DNA from: Microbacterium schleiferi
GTDB taxonomy: Bacteria; Actinomycetota; Actinomycetes; Actinomycetales; Microbacteriaceae
Direction: 5' to 3'
DNA length: 64,000 nucleotides
Assembly (NCBI RefSeq): GCF_015565955.1
Contig: NZ_CP064760.1
Span: forward strand, 1,364,001 to 1,428,000
A program made the translations under genes and the position numbers. The notes under the pieces are model-generated. The model did no database searches. It worked only from the letters and a program-made list of their open reading frames with translations, and had not been told where the DNA came from. Positions 60,919 through 64,000 of this stretch are shown one piece after another. Positions within the stretch are counted from its first letter, which is position 1, and every line of letters begins with the position of its first letter.

Positions 60919-60931
60919 ACCCTGTCCCGCG

Positions 60932-61930
60932 TCAAGTATTTGGCAGGATTTCTTCTCTTTCGAAGTTGGGGATGGTGGGGTCGGCAAGGCCCAGGTGCAC
61001 GTCCATCGGCCGGTTCCAGGCGATCGCCTCGTGAGGACGGATCTCGTTGTATTCGATCCGGTAGTCCTCAGCGCGTTCGACGAGCGTCATCGCGTCGGGG
61101 ATCTCGTCGAGGAACAGCCGCTCGTACTTCAGCGTCCCGAACCCGCGTTCGCGTGACCCGTTCTGCCCGGGCGATTTCACCCGAGTGCGGACGTGCCGCA
61201 GCTCGGGGTGACGCAAGATGAACAACTCGAAGTTCATCGACCGGAACGGGCCACCATTGTCAGTCACGAGGGTCACGACCGGCAGCAGCTCGCCGGTCTC
61301 CGGGTCGACCTGACACTGATCAACGAGGGGGTGCCCGAACATGCGCTCGTAGTCGGTCAGGGCGAGCTCGACGGCGGCGATCGCGTCATGCTGGTTCGCC
61401 GTGGGCGAGGTATGGAAGGGGTGCTCGACCTTGGAGAACCAATCCCGGCACCCCGCGATCCGCCACGTCCCACCCTGGGTGGTCTCGAACTCGCTGAAGT
61501 CCAGCTGCCACACCTGGTTCGGGCCCGTCGGGTTCCTCGCGAACGCCGCCTTACGGTCTCTCGCGAGCTCACGGCGCTGCTTCTGATACTCCGACGGCAG
61601 GATCAGCCCGTCATCGCGCAGCAGGCGCAGCACGGTCGCCTGCGACACCCGGTGCCCGTCGTGGCGGGTCATCGCCCAGATCTTCCGATGACCCCACGCC
61701 GGATGCGCCAGCGCGTGCTTGGTCGCGAGCGGCCTGGCCGCGTCCCGCGCGGGCTGCGGCCACGGACCCTTCGGCGGGCGATCCGCTCTCGCTTTGGCCT
61801 GCCAGCGGCGATACGAACGCTCGGGCACGCCCGTCAGCTTGCAGAACCTCGACGTCGGCATGCCCGCCTCCAAACGGATCACCTCGAGGTCCTCGAAGGG
61901 CCCAGCCGGCCCTCCGCGCTCTTCTTCCAC
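60932..61930 (-). CDS. IS3-family transposase, OrfB (DDE integrase)
   Basis: A 332-residue integrase-type transposase. The helical start has FCKLTGVPERSYRRWQAKA. The catalytic core has Asp in QLDFSEFETTQGG, Asp in TLVTDNGGPFRSMNF and Glu in NGSRERGFGTLKYERL, the DDE triad. It is normally made as an OrfAB fusion by a -1 ribosomal slip in the AAGAAG region around 61930; it may also start alone. Confidence 0.93.
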   Translation of the reverse strand: MEEERGGPAGPFEDLEVIRLEAGMPTSRFCKLTGVPERSYRRWQAKARADRPPKGPWPQPARDAARPLATKHALAHPAWGHRKIWAMTRHDGHRVSQATVLRLLRDDGLILPSEYQKQRRELARDRKAAFARNPTGPNQVWQLDFSEFETTQGGTWRIAGCRDWFSKVEHPFHTSPTANQHDAIAAVELALTDYERMFGHPLVDQCQVDPETGELLPVVTLVTDNGGPFRSMNFELFILRHPELRHVRTRVKSPGQNGSRERGFGTLKYERLFLDEIPDAMTLVERAEDYRIEYNEIRPHEAIAWNRPMDVHLGLADPTIPNFEREEILPNT

Positions 61931-62196
61931 ACCCGGATCTCGACCGCCGCCTCACCGAGGGCCTGCGTCAACTCCGCGACCTCATCCTCGAGCTGCTGCT
62001 CCCGGGTCGAGGGTTTGGACTTGCCCGCCTCGATGCCGGCCTTGCCGCCCTCGAGGAACTGGCGCTTCCAGTTCCCGATCGCTTGCTCGGACACCTTCTC
62101 GCGGCGGGCGGCTTCGGCGATCGTGATCTCGCCTTGCAACACGGACAACACGATGCGGAGCTTCTTCTCTACCGGGATCGTCGGGGGACGACTCAT
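61879..62196 (-). CDS. IS3-family transposase, OrfA (DNA-binding)
   Basis: A 105-residue protein with a helix-turn-helix (ITIAEAARREKVSEQAIGNW) and a leucine-zipper-like coiled coil (QQLEDEVAELTQALGEAAVE). It binds the element ends. The 52-bp overlap with OrfB in the -1 frame is normal and should not be read as damage. Confidence 0.92.
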   Translation of the reverse strand: MSRPPTIPVEKKLRIVLSVLQGEITIAEAARREKVSEQAIGNWKRQFLEGGKAGIEAGKSKPSTREQQLEDEVAELTQALGEAAVEIRVWKKSAEGRLGPSRTSR

Positions 62197-62304
62197 GCTT
62201 CAGACCTCTCAGCTGGGGCGTTGCATCAGCAACTAACTACCCCTGCCAAACATTCTGACGCGCGACAACCCAACCCAGCCCCTGTATCTCGCTATGGTGT
62301 GCCC

Positions 62305-62961
62305 GTGACCCTGATCGACTCTGTCAGCGACGATGCTGTCGACCTCTACGCCGACATCCTCGAAGACGTTGCACACCTTCTCGCCAAGAAGGATGTCGAA
62401 GACGCGCGAGCATCGCTGGCCCCGATAGCCGGCGAGCAATGGGCCGTCCGGGTGCCGACAACCCGCACCGTGACCGCCGGGACCAGAACGGCGGATGCGC
62501 GTCGGGTCTCGGCTCGTTCGCGCGCTGAAGCCCTGATCCGCGATCGGTTCCGATGCTCGCGATGCGGCGGTCGTGGCGTGCCGCGGTGCGTCCTCGTGGC
62601 GATCAGCGATGTGTTCCCCGAGGAGTTCCCATACGACCGCCACTATGGTCGTGGCCGCATCCATCCTGCCTACTGGCTGCTCGTGCTTGAAGCTGACCAC
62701 ACGCTCGCGTTCGCGAAGGGCGGCGCAGATGACGTCACCAACCTCACCGCGATGCACGCGCTCTGCAACACGCAGAAGGCTGATGCTCTCCTCGACGAGC
62801 TATCCCTTCGCAACCCGCTTCCCGAGCGCCCCGGCTGGGACGGCCTGCTGACCGCATACCCGGGGATCGTGCAGGCGGGGGAGGAAGTCGGCTCCCGGCA
62901 CGCTTCGCCGAGATACCACGTCGACTGGATGCGGCGTTTCGGGCTTTCGCCTGTCGGCTAG
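62305..62961 (+). CDS. HNH endonuclease
   Basis: A 218-residue protein with a C-terminal HNH domain: CSRCGGRG as first zinc pair, LVLEADHTLAFAKGGADDVT with Asp-His, and NLTAMHALCNTQKAD. The N-terminal 70 residues (SDDAVDLYADILEDVAHLLA) are helical and may be a partner-binding part. Starts GTG 62299 or GTG 62305 are both possible. Location between an IS3 element and an Mrr remnant points to an accessory or defence gene. Confidence 0.82.
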   Translation: MTLIDSVSDDAVDLYADILEDVAHLLAKKDVEDARASLAPIAGEQWAVRVPTTRTVTAGTRTADARRVSARSRAEALIRDRFRCSRCGGRGVPRCVLVAISDVFPEEFPYDRHYGRGRIHPAYWLLVLEADHTLAFAKGGADDVTNLTAMHALCNTQKADALLDELSLRNPLPERPGWDGLLTAYPGIVQAGEEVGSRHASPRYHVDWMRRFGLSPVG

Positions 62962-62974
62962 TCCGTTTGTTGGC

Positions 62975-63175
62975 TCACTCGAAGAAGTCCTCGTCGATCT
63001 CAACGATGTTGACGGTCTGCCGCACCTGCACGCCGACGCCGAAGCGAATCATCAGTGTCGCCAATCGCTCGCCATCGATCAGGATGATGCGCGTCGGTAT
63101 CGATCCCGCGAACTCGCGCGCACCCGAGCTGAATCTTCCGGTGGTGATAAAGACCCCGCTGGAGGCCTTACCGCT
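62975..63175 (-). pseudogene. mrr: C-terminal remnant of an Mrr-type restriction endonuclease
   Basis: About 66 residues remain: SGKASSGVFITTGRFSSGAR, EFAGSIPTRIILIDGERLA and TLMIRFGVGVQVRQTVNIVE. This is the end of the Mrr catalytic domain, after the Glu-Lys motif which is missing. Upstream codons (63176-63271) have no Mrr similarity and belong to the end of the neighbouring IS1380-type element, whose insertion or excision cut the gene. Mrr enzymes cleave methylated DNA. Confidence 0.75.
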
Positions 63176-63317
63176 TAGCCTCGATCCACCGATGAGCCGT
63201 GGGTGTGCCGGGGCGGCATGATCGGGGCGCGGTGACGCGTCGAGGGCAGGGTTGAGTTCCGGGCGTCGCATCCCGGTCGTCCACTTGGTCCTCGGTCGTG
63301 CCGCGTTGCGGCGATGG

Positions 63318-64000
63318 TCAGGTGGTCACCGTTGGCGGTGGCGCGTGCGTGGCTGTGAAGAGCCGGTCGAACGCGGTCTGCCATGGCCAGGCCTCGGGCA
63401 GGTGCAGCGTGATTCGGCGCGCGGAGCGCGCCAGCCGTGCGGGGACGTGGATCAGGGTGCGGCGGATCGTCGCGGTCGTTGCTCTCGCGAGCCGTCCCGC
63501 TCGGTCGGCGACGAGACCGGCAGCGCGGGTGAGGTTGAATGCGATCACGGCGATGACGAGCCAGGCGCTGTTCGCGGTGAACACCCCGGAGGGCAGGTGC
63601 GCGAGCGGCCCCGCTTTGAGGTCGGCGTGGACCTGCTCGATGATCGCGTGACCGCGGTGGGTCTTGTCCGCGGCCACCGTGTCCATCACCTCCTTCGCTG
63701 TGGTGGTGAAGAACGCGTGATGCCGGTAGACGTCGAACAGGGTCGGCTGCTCCACCTGTCTCGGGTTCAGATCGGGGATGCGCCGCACCACCAACCGTCC
63801 GGCGACCTGTTCCGCCTTCTTCCTCGAGCGGAACGCGGTGAACGGGACCTCGGCGACCTCGGCTTTGGAGATCAGCTGCCCGGTGGTCTCGTCACGGATC
63901 GCGTCGGTGTACTCGATCATCTCCCACGCATCATCCGGGATGGTCGCGATCGCGGCCTTCACCGCCGGGTCCATCCTCACGGTCACCGACACGTCGGCGC
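63318..64000 (-). mobile_element. IS1380-type transposase, 5' end outside window
   Basis: The C-terminal 225 or so residues of an IS1380-family DDE transposase: AFRSRKKAEQVAGRLVVRRI, HAFFTTTAKEVMDTVAADKT, HRGHAIIEQVHADLKAGPLA, HLPSGVFTANSAWLVIAVIA. The last acidic catalytic residue is the Glu of HAIIEQVHAD. The coding frame is open to the window edge. The outer end of the element probably lies near 63176-63200, where Mrr sequence stops, but no inverted repeat could be checked. Confidence 0.88.

Larger units (their letters stand above)
60923..62267 (-). mobile_element. Complete IS3-family insertion sequence, 1345 bp
   Basis: Both ends are readable. The left end begins TGTCCCGCGTCAAG and the right end, read inward, TGTCGCGCGTCAGAA; both continue with TTTGGCAGG, giving imperfect inverted repeats of about 25 bp. 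The 4-bp word ACCC flanks both sides (60919-60922 and 62268-62271) as target duplication. Two overlapping transposase frames lie inside on the minus strand in the usual -1 relation. The element looks young and active in principle. Confidence 0.88.

Noticed and set aside
60932..62196. Frame change between the two transposase genes
   Set aside because: This is the normal -1 relation of OrfA and OrfB in IS3 elements, not damage like the other frame breaks.
1..64000. tRNA, rRNA, riboswitch or CRISPR arrays
   Set aside because: No T-loop or acceptor pairing, rRNA core sequence or regularly spaced repeats were seen on either strand.

Overview
The window is high-GC actinobacterial DNA, most likely from a Microbacterium or a close relative in Microbacteriaceae. 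The evidence is the gene families present (DUF222-HNH protein, TIGR02611, DUF3054, MmcQ/YjbR, proline/threonine-linked chitinase, a binding-protein sugar transporter without its own ATPase), frequent GTG starts, and constant use of the words GGATGC/GCATCC in coding DNA. No tRNA, rRNA or CRISPR array was seen.

Layout. 1-1.8 kb: LON-domain protein, DUF3054 membrane protein, tRNA hydroxylase TrhO. 1.8-8.3 kb: a sugar-uptake locus (LacI repressor, binding lipoprotein, two permeases, glycogen-debranching-type hydrolase). 8.3-16.3 kb: cold-shock protein, desaturase, DEAD-box helicase, aldo/keto reductase, chitinase, glucose-6-phosphate isomerase. 16.3-21.1 kb: a damaged stretch in which a LuxR-type ATPase regulator, an adenylate-kinase-like NTPase and a GNAT/histidine-kinase pair have lost their middles, mixed with lipoproteins, a glycosyltransferase and RNase HI. 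21.1-36 kb: redox enzymes and one-component regulators (LLM oxidoreductase, LuxR/FAD-oxidase pair, PQQ-type sugar dehydrogenase, a MarR-GNAT-dehydrogenase fusion, a SigJ pair, a MerR/HEAT pair). 36-55.4 kb: NHL-propeller lipoprotein, MFS pump, quinone reductase/HxlR, Nudix, anchored SGNH esterase, ArsR-SRPBCC, alpha-amylase/TetR, acetyl- and phosphotransferases, a DEDDh exonuclease-BRCT protein and an XRE/nucleotidyltransferase pair. 55.4-64 kb: DUF222-HNH, a heliorhodopsin-like 7TM protein, then an accessory island with RelE and MazF toxin-antitoxin modules, a broken FitA antitoxin, a PD-(D/E)XK-type protein, a complete IS3-family element with 4-bp target duplication, an HNH nuclease, a truncated Mrr and an IS1380-type transposase running off the end.

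Two patterns need attention. First, ten genes are split by one-step frame errors, each in a G or C run; eight fit loss of one base and two fit gain of one. This looks like sequencing undercall or overcall, so I annotate these as whole genes with a flagged frame break. Second, at least four loci carry large internal or terminal deletions that frame errors cannot explain.

Regulation is unusually readable: perfect or near-perfect palindromes lie at the LacI, LuxR, MarR, MerR, TetR, ArsR and antitoxin starts, and several small regulator genes appear to have leaderless transcripts. The best candidate for something new is the heliorhodopsin-like protein at 58.0-58.9 kb, which keeps the family's TM3 and TM5 signatures but lacks the retinal-binding lysine.
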